Source of the DNA: Caldilineaceae bacterium
GTDB lineage: Bacteria; Chloroflexota; Anaerolineae; Caldilineales; Caldilineaceae
DNA length: 64,000 bases
Reading direction: 5' to 3'
Assembly (NCBI GenBank): GCA_019637645.1
Contig: JAHBVH010000016.1
Coordinates: 54,533-118,532 of the forward strand
The translations under genes were made by a program, and so were the position numbers. Positions 7,356-16,003 of the stretch are shown here, piece after piece; within the stretch, counting starts at the first letter, position 1; every line of letters starts with the position of its first letter. The notes beneath the pieces are model-generated. The model saw only the letters and a program-made list of their open reading frames with translations. It was not told the origin of the DNA and did not search any database.

Positions 7356-9824
7356 GTGGCCGAGTCACCCCAACGTTTTGCTGAGCTTTTAACCCGCGCA
7401 ATCCGACAGATCAAGCGCGCAGAGAACAATAAACCGATCAGTGTCATCCAGGATGAACTGGGCTATGCGCTAGGTCGCGAGGGGGGGAGTGCGGTGGAGC
7501 ATTGGCGCAAGGGAAACCTACCCCCTGGTCGCCAGGATGTAGAAATGTTGGCGCGCCATCTGACGCGCCGTGGTCAGCTCGACCAAGCTTGGTTGAAGGA
7601 TTTTCTCGAGAGCGGCGGCTGTGGCGCGAGCCTGCCCACGCTCATGACCCACCTCTTCGCGGCCAGCCAACCATCGCCTAGCCCGGAACCGCTTGCGGCG
7701 ACAGCCACGGCAGCAAGCAGCATAGTCCCTTTCCAAGCGCCGCCGCGCCCGCCCCATTTTGTTGGGCGGGCCACGGCTCTCCAGCAGATCGCAAACTACC
7801 TGCTGACCGAGAACGCGCCCCGCATTGTTGCCCTAGTCGGCATGGCGGGCGCGGGCAAGACAGCCCTCGCGACGCAAGCTGCCCACCAATGGCGTACCCA
7901 CTGGCCGCATGGCATTCTCTGGGGCCACACAACGACCAGCGCGCCACTAGATATCCTCAACAGTTGGGCGAGTGCATTTGGCTATGACTATCGTGGTTTG
8001 CACGATGTGGAAAGTTGTGCGGCAGCCCTACGCAGCGTCTTTCGGGATAAAGCACTGTTGTTCATCCTTGATGATGTCACCAGTGTCCAAGCGGTGCGGC
8101 CACTCTTGATTGGCGGAGAACACAGTGCGGTGCTCCATACCACACGCAGTATGGATGTAGCCATGGCACTGGGCAGCACCCCTATCTCATTAGCGGAATT
8201 GGCCCCCAGCGAAGGGGTTGAATTACTGACAAAGCTACTCGGTGTCCAACGCGTGAACGCCGCGGCCGAAGCTGCCGCGGCCATCTGCCAAGCCGTCCAT
8301 CAACTGCCCCTTGCTGTAGAGATCGTCGGCCAGCTCTTGGCCGCACGGCCACGCCGCGCCTTGGCCCAAATGGCGCAACGCCTCCAGGATCTCCACTACC
8401 GGCTCGACTTGCAGATTAGCGATCGCGATGTACGTACTTCGTTTCTGGTCAGTTGGGAAGCGCTGAACAAGCAACAACAGCGGATCTTTGCCCATTTGGC
8501 CCTCTTTCAAGGGCGCGCGTTTACCTTGGCGGCCCTGGCCGCGGTGCTGGATGAGGAGGCGGAAGCGGTGCTAGAGGATCTGGATCTATTGGTCGCGCGT
8601 TCGTTAGTCAAAGCGAGCGAGGGCGAACGCTATCAGCAGCATCTGCTTTTGGCCGATTTTGCGCGCGAGCAATTAGGGAACGCACCGGTGGCATGGCAGC
8701 GCTTTGCCGAAAGCCAATTCGCCTTTGCCAAAGCGCACAGCACAAGACCAGCAGCCCTAGAACCAGAGTGGGAAAATCTCATGGCCGGCATGGCTGCTGC
8801 CGCGGAACAACAAGCCTGGGCCATGGTCTTGGCCTATGCGGATACGCTCGCCGAGCCTTGGCTCGCACAAGCTCGCTACCGCGATGCCTGCCAAGGCTAT
8901 ACCTTGGCTGTGACAGGGGCCACGCAGCGCCAGAATCAGGCAGCGTTGGCCCGCTACCTCATCCAACTCGGCTTTATTTGGTGTGAGCTCAGTGATTTTG
9001 CCAAAGCGACCCCTTGTCTAGAGCAAGCCCAAGCCGTGGCCGCTGCCGCACAGCTACCCCAACTTCAAGCCGATGCGCATTATCATCGCGCGCGCATTGC
9101 CCTCGAACAAGGGGCCTACGAAGCGTGTGATGCGCACTTGCGCCAATGCGAAACGCGGCAAAATGCGGCAGAAGATCGGATCGGCACAGCCAAAGCACTC
9201 CACCTGCGGGGCATCTTGGCACAGCGTGTCGGGGACCATACAAAGGCCCAACAGCTTGGTGAGCAAGCCTTGCGCCTACAGGAAGCGGCCCATGACATTC
9301 CTGGCCTATTGGGTACCCACTACCTCTTGGCCGACTGTGCTTTGAAAGCGGGACATTACGCGCTGAGTGAAATGTATGGCAAGCGTTCTTTACAGATCCT
9401 AGCAACTCATCCGCGCAAGGCCGAACTAGCCGAAACCTACTTCAGCTTAGCCATGACCTATCGGTATCAAGAAAAGCCACAACAGGCATGGTCAGCCCTG
9501 GAACAGAGCCGCGCCCTAGCCGAACATATGGGGAGCCGCGCTTTCCTCTCCTACATTCTCTATGAACAGAGCCGCATTCAGTTCCAATTTGGTGAAATTG
9601 AGCAAGCCCTTCACAGCGGCTTGACCAGTCTTGCCGTCATGCAGGAGCTCGCAGACAAGTTCAATCAGGTGATCTGTCTGCGCTATTTGGGTGATCTCTA
9701 CCACCACCAGGGCAACGCGGCACAGGCGCGCCAACGGTGGCAGGAAGGCGAGGCAATCGCCCTCGACCTCCAACACCCTGAAATTCATCTCATTCGCCAA
9801 CGGTTAGGTAAGGCCGCGCCATAA
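7356..9824 (+). CDS. STAND NTPase with C-terminal TPR array
   Basis: An 822-residue protein. Residues 1-100 form a helical, probably HTH-like domain (ISVIQDELGYALGREGGSAVEHW). A Pro/Ala linker leads to the NTPase: VGRATAL around 136, P-loop GMAGAGKT at 162-169, Walker B LLFILDD at 234-240, TTR sensor at 262-264 and LPLA at 317-320. A winged-helix region (about 360-440) and some ten TPR units from about 520 to the end complete it. The GTG start has AAGGAG about 6 bases upstream. It is convergent with the HExxH peptidase gene, with two bases between the stops. The layout is that of regulatory or defence STAND switches; the sensed ligand is unknown. Differences from the gene at 3861 (fused TPRs, other N-terminus) suggest a non-redundant role. 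Confidence 0.85.
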   Translation: MAESPQRFAELLTRAIRQIKRAENNKPISVIQDELGYALGREGGSAVEHWRKGNLPPGRQDVEMLARHLTRRGQLDQAWLKDFLESGGCGASLPTLMTHLFAASQPSPSPEPLAATATAASSIVPFQAPPRPPHFVGRATALQQIANYLLTENAPRIVALVGMAGAGKTALATQAAHQWRTHWPHGILWGHTTTSAPLDILNSWASAFGYDYRGLHDVESCAAALRSVFRDKALLFILDDVTSVQAVRPLLIGGEHSAVLHTTRSMDVAMALGSTPISLAELAPSEGVELLTKLLGVQRVNAAAEAAAAICQAVHQLPLAVEIVGQLLAARPRRALAQMAQRLQDLHYRLDLQISDRDVRTSFLVSWEALNKQQQRIFAHLALFQGRAFTLAALAAVLDEEAEAVLEDLDLLVARSLVKASEGERYQQHLLLADFAREQLGNAPVAWQRFAESQFAFAKAHSTRPAALEPEWENLMAGMAAAAEQQAWAMVLAYADTLAEPWLAQARYRDACQGYTLAVTGATQRQNQAALARYLIQLGFIWCELSDFAKATPCLEQAQAVAAAAQLPQLQADAHYHRARIALEQGAYEACDAHLRQCETRQNAAEDRIGTAKALHLRGILAQRVGDHTKAQQLGEQALRLQEAAHDIPGLLGTHYLLADCALKAGHYALSEMYGKRSLQILATHPRKAELAETYFSLAMTYRYQEKPQQAWSALEQSRALAEHMGSRAFLSYILYEQSRIQFQFGEIEQALHSGLTSLAVMQELADKFNQVICLRYLGDLYHHQGNAAQARQRWQEGEAIALDLQHPEIHLIRQRLGKAAP

Positions 9825-9826
9825 GC

Positions 9827-11266
9827 CTACCCGCCGATCTGCTTCGGCCCAGGTCCCGCTGAGATCCAGCCGTTAAATTCAAAGATGCGCAGCCAATCCT
9901 TGGGTGCGATCGGCACCGCTCCTTGGCTGGCGCGCGGCGTCGCCTCCGCTTGTCGAACCCAATCGGGCGCTAAGGCCGCTAGCGCCGAAGGTCTACCTTG
10001 CATAGCCGTCAGTTCACTCGCCTTTTCTTGCCAACTTGGCGGTTGCCCACAGCTAGGCGGCTCTAATGCTTCGATCGGAATTGCGCGGAGAATCCGCTTT
10101 TTATGCGCAACATAGTTTGGGTCGATCTCCGCCAGGGTAGCTGGATCGGACCATTGCCACTGCGATAGGATTGTGCTAGGTGGGATCAAAGCCAAGATCT
10201 GATCGACGAGTTGATAGGTGGCATATAAGTGGGGGCGACTGACAAAGATGCGGCGCTCTTCTAAGCGCTTGTCCCACCAGGTTGCTAGCGCCGTCGCGAT
10301 CGGCTGTTGGCCCATGGCCGCGAGCGTGCGCAGATAAATATGGGGGCGCAAGGCCGGGGTTGGGTAGACACCTGCTGTCGCGAGAAAATCATGACCAATC
10401 GTCCCTAACATCAGCTCCATAAAGCTCTGGGTCGCGGCGGCTCCCCCCACGAGACAACTGATCACATCGGCAAAGATCTCTTCGCGCCAAGGATAGACCA
10501 AGGGATCGATCACTTGCTGGGCGAGCGCTTGGTACAAAGGCTGCTGGTTGACTTGACCATTCCAATAGAGATAGTGGCCCACTTCATGGGGAATGGCTAG
10601 CAGATCCTGGCTCACCCCCTCGGCGCGTTCTCCTTGGTTGTTGATCCCCACCGCCGTCAGCGGGATGCCGATCATGGCAACGGGCATATAGGGAATGACC
10701 CGCACCGCCGCCGATTTGTGGAAATAGGTGATGGTGGTTGTCTGCTCGACAGCCGGCAGATAGGCGTGTAAGGCCCACAAAACCGACAGCGCCAGCCGAT
10801 CCGTCTCGCCCAACGCAAAGAAAAAGTCTTGCTGGGCGGCTTTGCCCTCCGCGATCCCGTTGTGGCTCAGTTGGCGTTGTTCGGCGGCGCGTTGGATCAC
10901 GCCCACATCTTCGATGATCTGATCGAGCGTGATACGCAAAATATGATCGGTAATGGCATAGCCGGTCATATAGTGGGGGAAAGGAAAGTGGGGGAAAGGA
11001 AAGTGAGGGAAAGGAAAGTCGCGGAAAGAGAAGTGCGGATCGCACTCATCGAGCGCCGTGAGATTGATCGCCTGCCGCGCGCCGAAGCCGTCATAGAAGA
11101 AGTAGAATTGATGGCGGCCAAAATGCTGGAGACTGCCCAATAAATCAGCAATGAGTTGCTTGCGCAACGAGCCCATTTCGTCTTGGCGTTGGCGATCTAG
11201 CAAGATCTCAATGGCATTATTAACGGCGTTCCAGCGCGCCTGCCAAAGCGGTGAAATGGTTGTCAT
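9827..11266 (-). CDS. Putative HExxH zinc metallopeptidase
   Basis: A 479-residue protein with no signal peptide. HEVGH at 227-231 is a zinc-peptidase signature, with two His ligands and the catalytic Glu. REEIFAD at 261-267 lies about 35 residues on and could supply the third ligand, as in gluzincins. The rest matches no family I can name. Residues 84-98 are an in-frame pentapeptide repeat FPFPH (three units) encoded by a 15-base tandem duplication. GAGG lies 8 bases before the ATG. It sits between a STAND NTPase and an EAD1-trypsin protein, which suggests a protease effector or processing enzyme in the same system. The peptidase call rests on the motif; target and activity are inference. 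Confidence 0.6.
   Translation of the reverse strand: MTTISPLWQARWNAVNNAIEILLDRQRQDEMGSLRKQLIADLLGSLQHFGRHQFYFFYDGFGARQAINLTALDECDPHFSFRDFPFPHFPFPHFPFPHYMTGYAITDHILRITLDQIIEDVGVIQRAAEQRQLSHNGIAEGKAAQQDFFFALGETDRLALSVLWALHAYLPAVEQTTTITYFHKSAAVRVIPYMPVAMIGIPLTAVGINNQGERAEGVSQDLLAIPHEVGHYLYWNGQVNQQPLYQALAQQVIDPLVYPWREEIFADVISCLVGGAAATQSFMELMLGTIGHDFLATAGVYPTPALRPHIYLRTLAAMGQQPIATALATWWDKRLEERRIFVSRPHLYATYQLVDQILALIPPSTILSQWQWSDPATLAEIDPNYVAHKKRILRAIPIEALEPPSCGQPPSWQEKASELTAMQGRPSALAALAPDWVRQAEATPRASQGAVPIAPKDWLRIFEFNGWISAGPGPKQIGG
10973..11032. repeat. 15-bp tandem repeat, four units, coding
   Basis: Three near-identical units and one diverged 15-base unit (GTGGGGGAAAGGAAA on the plus strand) in frame within the HExxH peptidase gene, giving the FPFPH repeat. 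Sequencing slippage cannot be excluded. Confidence 0.8.
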
Positions 11267-11314
11267 ATCGATTCCTCACTCTCATTGCGCAGAAGGTTCT
11301 ATAAGAGGGGGAAG

Positions 11315-11348
11315 CATCGTGAGAGCGCAAGGGATTGCCCTCACGATG
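11315..11348 (-). terminator. Hairpin downstream of the EAD1-trypsin gene
   Basis: CATCGTGAG and CTCACGATG form a 9-base stem around a 16-base loop that can pair further. It lies between the EAD1-trypsin stop and the start of the HExxH peptidase gene. No strong T run follows, so it is a weak terminator candidate. Confidence 0.35.
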
Positions 11349-11449
11349 GGTGGGTAGCTTGGGTGAAAAGACCAATGTGTATAGGTCAGGGCCCGCACGG
11401 ACGTTAAGCAGGCAGCGCGAAAACCCTTGACAAACCACGAAACGCGCGG

Positions 11450-12463
11450 CTAGCTGCCGGATTTATCTGCGGCCATTAACCCGGCGGCCACTAACCCCTC
11501 GATCACGCGGTTGATGAGGATCCCTTCGTTGCGGTAGTAGCGCTCTTTGGTGCCGGGCTCTTTGAGCCAGCCACCGCTGTGGTGGAGGGCGACGACATTC
11601 CAATCGCTGTCAAAACAGGGCGAGCCCGACGAACCGGGCAGGGTATCGGTTAAATATTGCACTCGATTCTCATCGGCATAGACGATCAGATTATCATAAA
11701 GCGCAATCTGTTTAGGCCCACCAGCAGGATGCTGAATAATATTAATCCAATCACCTTTCTGTAAGGTCGCTTTGCCGAGGGGGAGGGCACCCCAGGTTGC
11801 GTTCGGATTGCCCTGGAGCCGCACCGCCGTCCAATCGTGTGCAGTCATAGGAGAGGTGGCAAAGCCTTCCCCAGGGGCGCAGCGATACTCGGTTACGGCA
11901 GCATCCAGCAAAGTCATGGTACGCTGAAAATTGCACTGCACTTTGACCTGCTTGGCAGCTTCCGGGTTAGGAATCACATGATGGTTGGTGATCAGCAAGT
12001 TGTTCGTCGTCAGAAAGCCCGACCCGCTTTCGCCGTTGGGCAACACAATGCGCACAACCGCTTTGGCTTTTTGCACGCCAACCTCCAAAAAGTGAATCGG
12101 CAGCAGCGTGCTCCGCTTCCCGATGATCTTCTCTAAGCGTTCCGCATCAGCAGGACCGCGCCATGTGACAGCCCTGGTAATATCGACCCCCGACACCCCA
12201 GTCAACAAGCCAACTTGGGCCGCCTCTAACCAAACTTTCTCGGCGGAATACTCCGTTTTTACCACATCAATTAAGGCGGTGACCCTATGTTGGTGGTTGG
12301 CATAGGTCAGAATGTTAAACCAATTGGTGGCGGGCTGTGTACTAAACGCAATAAAACGCGGTTTGAGGCCAGCTTCGCTGACAACACGAATGGCCTGCTC
12401 AAGCGTAAAATAACGATCAGCAAACCAATCCCGAAGATTGGTTAGATTTTGGTTCCACGCCAT
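11450..12463 (-). CDS. EAD1-trypsin fusion: effector-associated domain 1 joined to a trypsin-like serine protease
   Basis: A 337-residue protein. Residues about 5-80 match the pattern of Effector-Associated Domain 1, a death-like helical adaptor (LRDWFADRYFTLEQAIRVV, then AGL, then RVTALIDVVKTEY). A trypsin-fold protease follows from about 130 to 325 with a complete triad: His162 in TNHHV, Asp210 in HDW and Ser279 in GSSGSP. GSGF before the His strand is typical of this branch. There is no signal peptide, so it acts in the cytosol. EAD domains are known to couple effectors to sensor or NTPase proteins in predicted bacterial conflict systems, and trypsin-like proteases are among their usual effectors. 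GAGGG lies about 8 bases before the ATG. Two STAND proteins are close by, but I see no second EAD in them. Confidence 0.8.
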   Translation of the reverse strand: MAWNQNLTNLRDWFADRYFTLEQAIRVVSEAGLKPRFIAFSTQPATNWFNILTYANHQHRVTALIDVVKTEYSAEKVWLEAAQVGLLTGVSGVDITRAVTWRGPADAERLEKIIGKRSTLLPIHFLEVGVQKAKAVVRIVLPNGESGSGFLTTNNLLITNHHVIPNPEAAKQVKVQCNFQRTMTLLDAAVTEYRCAPGEGFATSPMTAHDWTAVRLQGNPNATWGALPLGKATLQKGDWINIIQHPAGGPKQIALYDNLIVYADENRVQYLTDTLPGSSGSPCFDSDWNVVALHHSGGWLKEPGTKERYYRNEGILINRVIEGLVAAGLMAADKSGS

Positions 12464-12694
12464 GAACGATCCCTCTAGTTGCCACGTCTGTCTTTGCGCA
12501 TCTATCTCGATCAGAGACTTGTCGTTTCAGCCAAAAGTAGGTAAAACAGAAGGTAGCTATCCCAACTGTTGCGAACGCCGACCAACGTCTACCTATTATT
12601 TAAACTAACACGCTTATTCTGATCGCGTACTCACCCTTCTCTATCAAACCGTACGCAAGCCAACTTACTTATCATCCCGCAGGAGCTACCACGC

Positions 12695-13996
12695 ATGCCT
12701 CAACCACCCAATATTCTATTCATGATTGCCGACGATCATCGCCACGATGCCATCCACACCTTGGGCGATGTGACCGTGCAGACGCCCCATTTGGATGCGC
12801 TGGCGAACAACGGAACAGCCTTCCGGTGCAACTACATCATGGGCGGGCTGAGCGGCGCGGTCTGTATTCCGACGCGCGCTTGTCTGCACACCGGTGTCAA
12901 CACCTTTGGCGCGGTCATGAGCCAAACGGTGGACGACTCACGCAACCTTATGACACTGCGCCCAAACTTGCCAACCTTGGGCGAGACCTTCCGCCAACAG
13001 GGGTATACCACCTTTGCCACGGGCAAATGGCACAACGACAAGGCCAGCTTTCAGCGCTCCTTTGCCGACGGAGCGCGCATCTTCTTTGGCGGCATGAGCG
13101 ACCATGACGCCGTGCCGCTCCATGACTATGACCCCACAGGCCATTATGCGGATGAACAGCGGTACATTGGCCGCGGCTTTTCCAGTGAACTTTTTGCCGA
13201 CGCGGCCATTCATTTCCTTCAACAACAGTCAGGGACGCGCCTCTTTTTCCTCTATCTTGCCTTCACCGCGCCCCATGATCCCCGGACCCCACCGGGGGCG
13301 TATGCCACGCGCTATGATCCGGCGGCCATTCCGCTGCCAGCCAATTTCTTGCCTGAGCACCCGTTTGATAATGGCGAGTTACAGATACGCGACGAAAAGC
13401 TGGCCCCCTGGCCCCGCACTCCTGCGTTAGTACGTCGCCATTTAGCCGACTATTATGGTATGATTAGCCACATGGATGAACAGATTGGCCGGGTGTTGGC
13501 AACGCTCCAAGCCACTGGTCAATGGGAAAACACCATCATTGTCTATATGGCTGACCATGGGCTAGCGCTCGGCCAGCATGGCCTGTTGGGAAAACAAAAT
13601 CTCTATGACCATAGCATTCGTGTTCCCCTCCTGCTCCAAGGACCGGGGATCGCGGCCGGCAATCGGGTCGATGCCTTGACCCACAGCTATGATCTCTATC
13701 CAACCCTGTGCGCTCTGGCTGGCATGCCAATCCCAGCCCATGTCGAAGGCCAATCGTTATTACCATTGATCGACGGCGCGCCAGGCCGCGCCCAAGTCTG
13801 TACCGTCTACAAAGATCTCATGCGTTCCCTGCGCCAAGGTAATTGGAAACTGATCCGATACTATCATTCGCGCCAGAATCAAGCCGGGGTTGATCAGATC
13901 CAGCTCTTCAATCTGGCCGATGATCCGTGGGAACAGCACAATCGCGCGGCCGAGCCAAGCCAACAAACGCGTATTCAAGAACTAAGCTCCCAATGA
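12695..13996 (+). CDS. Sulfatase, C-terminus apparently cut by an in-frame TGA
   Basis: A 433-residue alkaline-phosphatase-superfamily sulfatase. Metal site IADD near residue 11, formylglycine motif CIPTR at 57-61 (Cys57 to be oxidised), GKWH near 112 and YMADHGLALGQHG near 287 are all present. Without signal peptide it would act in the cytoplasm. GCAGGAG precedes the ATG. The frame stops at TGA 13994-13996, but translation past it reads MAWMQQVQDP, which resembles the usual last helix of this family. The stop may therefore be a recent mutation removing about a dozen residues. No formylglycine-generating enzyme is visible in the window. The transketolase and dehydrogenase genes downstream suggest breakdown of a sulfated sugar; substrate unknown. 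Confidence 0.85.
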   Translation: MPQPPNILFMIADDHRHDAIHTLGDVTVQTPHLDALANNGTAFRCNYIMGGLSGAVCIPTRACLHTGVNTFGAVMSQTVDDSRNLMTLRPNLPTLGETFRQQGYTTFATGKWHNDKASFQRSFADGARIFFGGMSDHDAVPLHDYDPTGHYADEQRYIGRGFSSELFADAAIHFLQQQSGTRLFFLYLAFTAPHDPRTPPGAYATRYDPAAIPLPANFLPEHPFDNGELQIRDEKLAPWPRTPALVRRHLADYYGMISHMDEQIGRVLATLQATGQWENTIIVYMADHGLALGQHGLLGKQNLYDHSIRVPLLLQGPGIAAGNRVDALTHSYDLYPTLCALAGMPIPAHVEGQSLLPLIDGAPGRAQVCTVYKDLMRSLRQGNWKLIRYYHSRQNQAGVDQIQLFNLADDPWEQHNRAAEPSQQTRIQELSSQ

Positions 13997-14030
13997 ATGG
14001 CGTGGATGCAACAGGTGCAGGATCCTTGCG

Positions 14031-14097
14031 CATTCACGATTTACCATTCACGATTTACCATTGACGATTTACCATTGACGATTTACCATTGACGATT
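14031..14097. repeat. 14-bp tandem repeat, 4.8 units
   Basis: Unit CATTSACGATTTAC repeated at 14031, 14045, 14059, 14073 and partly 14087, between the sulfatase and the transketolase genes. The first two units have C and the others G at position 5. Confidence 0.9.
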
Positions 14098-14149
14098 CGT
14101 ATTCTCTCGATCCTTATTTTCGACCACCCTTGTTTCTATGGAGGAACCA

Positions 14150-14974
14150 ATGGCAGCAGACCTGGAGTATTTGCGCGACCGGGCGCGCTTTATTCGCACC
14201 GAAACCGTGCGGTTGATCGAAATTGCCAAGAGTGGGCACTACACCTCGGTCTTTTCCGCCGCCGAGATCATGGCCGTGCTCTACTATCACACCATGCAGC
14301 TTACCGCTGATCCCAAGTGGATCGACCGCGATCGCTTTATCATGTCCAAAGGGCACTGTGCCGTGGGCATCTACCCGGTCCTAGCCGAAAAGGGCTATTT
14401 CCCAACAGCTTGGCTCGACAACTATGCACGGATCGGCTCGGCGCTGGGCGATCACCCGGACATGAAAAAGGTGCCAGGCATCGATTTTAGCTCTGGCTCG
14501 TTGGGGCATGGCTTGTCCATTGGCATGGGCATGGCCTTGGGGCTCAAGACGCGTAAGTCACCGGGGCGCGTCTTTGTCTTGCTGGGCGATGGCGAACTCA
14601 ACGAAGGCCAGATCTGGGAAGCAGCCCAAGCCGCGCCCCACTTTCGCCTGGGCAACCTTATTGGCATTATCGACCGCAACCACATGGGGCTCGATGGGAT
14701 GACCGAGGAGACCATGCAAATTGAGCCCCTGGCCGACAAGTGGCGCGCCTTCAACTGGGAGGTGCACGAAGTCGATGGTCATGACCTGAGCGCGCTGGTG
14801 ACGCTCTTTGACAGCCTCCCCGCGGCTGGCACCAAGCCCCATATGATCATCGCCGATACGATCAAGGGGAAAGGCATCTCGTGGATGGAAAATTCGCGGG
14901 TGTGGCATTTGGGCTACCTAGCAGGAGCCGATGCGCAACGGGCCATTCAAGATATTCACGCTTATCCATGGTAG
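14150..14974 (+). CDS. Transketolase, N-terminal (TPP-binding) subunit
   Basis: A 274-residue protein matching the N-terminal half of split transketolases. It has the thiamine-diphosphate motif GDGELNEGQIWEA ending with IDRN, SKGHC and GSLGHGLSIGMGMA. The ATG at 14150 was chosen because GGAGG lies 5 bases upstream; an in-frame ATG at 14138 overlaps that signal. Split transketolases transfer two-carbon ketol units between sugar phosphates, but many members of this subgroup belong to specialised sugar pathways, not the pentose-phosphate cycle. The C-terminal subunit follows 18 bases downstream, and together they form the active enzyme. Confidence 0.92.
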   Translation: MAADLEYLRDRARFIRTETVRLIEIAKSGHYTSVFSAAEIMAVLYYHTMQLTADPKWIDRDRFIMSKGHCAVGIYPVLAEKGYFPTAWLDNYARIGSALGDHPDMKKVPGIDFSSGSLGHGLSIGMGMALGLKTRKSPGRVFVLLGDGELNEGQIWEAAQAAPHFRLGNLIGIIDRNHMGLDGMTEETMQIEPLADKWRAFNWEVHEVDGHDLSALVTLFDSLPAAGTKPHMIIADTIKGKGISWMENSRVWHLGYLAGADAQRAIQDIHAYPW

Positions 14975-14992
14975 GGCTAGAAGGAGCAGAAG

Positions 14993-16003
14993 ATGACCAC
15001 GATTGACATCCATTCCGCCGGTATCGAGATGCAGGACAAAGACTCCTGGCATCTGGGCATGTTGCGCACCCAAGCTCATTCGGCCATTGCCGCCCGCGTG
15101 CTGACCGAATTAGCCGATAGCGACCCTCGCATCTGTGTCCTCACCGCCGATCTGGGCTTTAGCAACCGCACCGTCGAATTTTCCCAGCGCCACCCCGACC
15201 GTTTCTTTAATGTGGGGATTGCCGAGCAGAATATGGTGAGCGTGGCGGCGGGCCTAGCCACCACCGGCATGATCCCCTATGTCGCCACCTTTGCTTCGTT
15301 TTTGGGGCTGCTCTGCTGCGAACATATTCGCACCGACTGCGCCTACCCCAACCTGCCGGTGCGCCTGCTGGGCCACCATGCCGGGATCTCGCTCGGCTAC
15401 TATGGCACGTCGCACCACGCCACCGAAGACATTGGCATTATGCGCTCGATTGCCAACCTCAAAATCGTCTGCCCAGCCGACGCCTACAGCCTCGAACAAG
15501 CCCTGCGCCAAACGGTAGACATTGAAGGACCGATCTATTTCCGCTTGGGCCGTGGGCGCGAGTCCGATGTCTACCAAGCTGGCGAGCCGTGGGAATATGG
15601 CAAGGTGAATGTATTGCGCAAAGGCAGCGATGCCGTGGTCTTTGCCAATGGCATCCTGGTTTCGTCGGCACGGCAGGCCGCCGACAAGCTGGCAGGCGAA
15701 GGCATCGACCTCACCGTGGCCGATCTCCACACCATCCAGCCCTTTGATGTGGAAGGGGTGCTCTCGCTGATCGAAGAGTCGAAAACGGTCTTTGTGGCCG
15801 AAGAACATAACACCCGCACTGGTGTCGCCACCGCCATTGCCGATGCAATCGTCGATAATCGGGTGAGCGGCGTCAAGTTGGTCCGCATCGGCTTTCCCGC
15901 CGACGAATATTCAGCCATTGCCGCGCCCTATCCACTCTATCAACACTATGGGCTGGATGCTGGTGGCGTAGCCGAGCGCATCCGCAAAGAACTCGACCAA
16001 TGA
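14993..16003 (+). CDS. Transketolase, C-terminal (pyrimidine-binding) subunit
   Basis: A 336-residue partner of the preceding gene. It carries the pyrimidine-binding domain (FFNVGIAEQNMVSVAAGLA, with the Glu that activates thiamine diphosphate) and the C-terminal domain of transketolase/DXS-type enzymes (LHTIQPFD, VFVAEEHN). AAGGAG lies 6 bases upstream of the ATG. Its stop overlaps the start of the next gene by ATGA, so the three genes are translationally linked. Confidence 0.92.
   Translation: MTTIDIHSAGIEMQDKDSWHLGMLRTQAHSAIAARVLTELADSDPRICVLTADLGFSNRTVEFSQRHPDRFFNVGIAEQNMVSVAAGLATTGMIPYVATFASFLGLLCCEHIRTDCAYPNLPVRLLGHHAGISLGYYGTSHHATEDIGIMRSIANLKIVCPADAYSLEQALRQTVDIEGPIYFRLGRGRESDVYQAGEPWEYGKVNVLRKGSDAVVFANGILVSSARQAADKLAGEGIDLTVADLHTIQPFDVEGVLSLIEESKTVFVAEEHNTRTGVATAIADAIVDNRVSGVKLVRIGFPADEYSAIAAPYPLYQHYGLDAGGVAERIRKELDQ

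Noticed and set aside
13994..13996. TGA in the sulfatase as a selenocysteine codon
   Set aside because: No SECIS-like hairpin follows, and the position is at the end of the protein, far from the active site.
15254..15808. 184-residue minus-strand frame inside the transketolase C subunit
   Set aside because: Shadow of a gene with full catalytic motifs.
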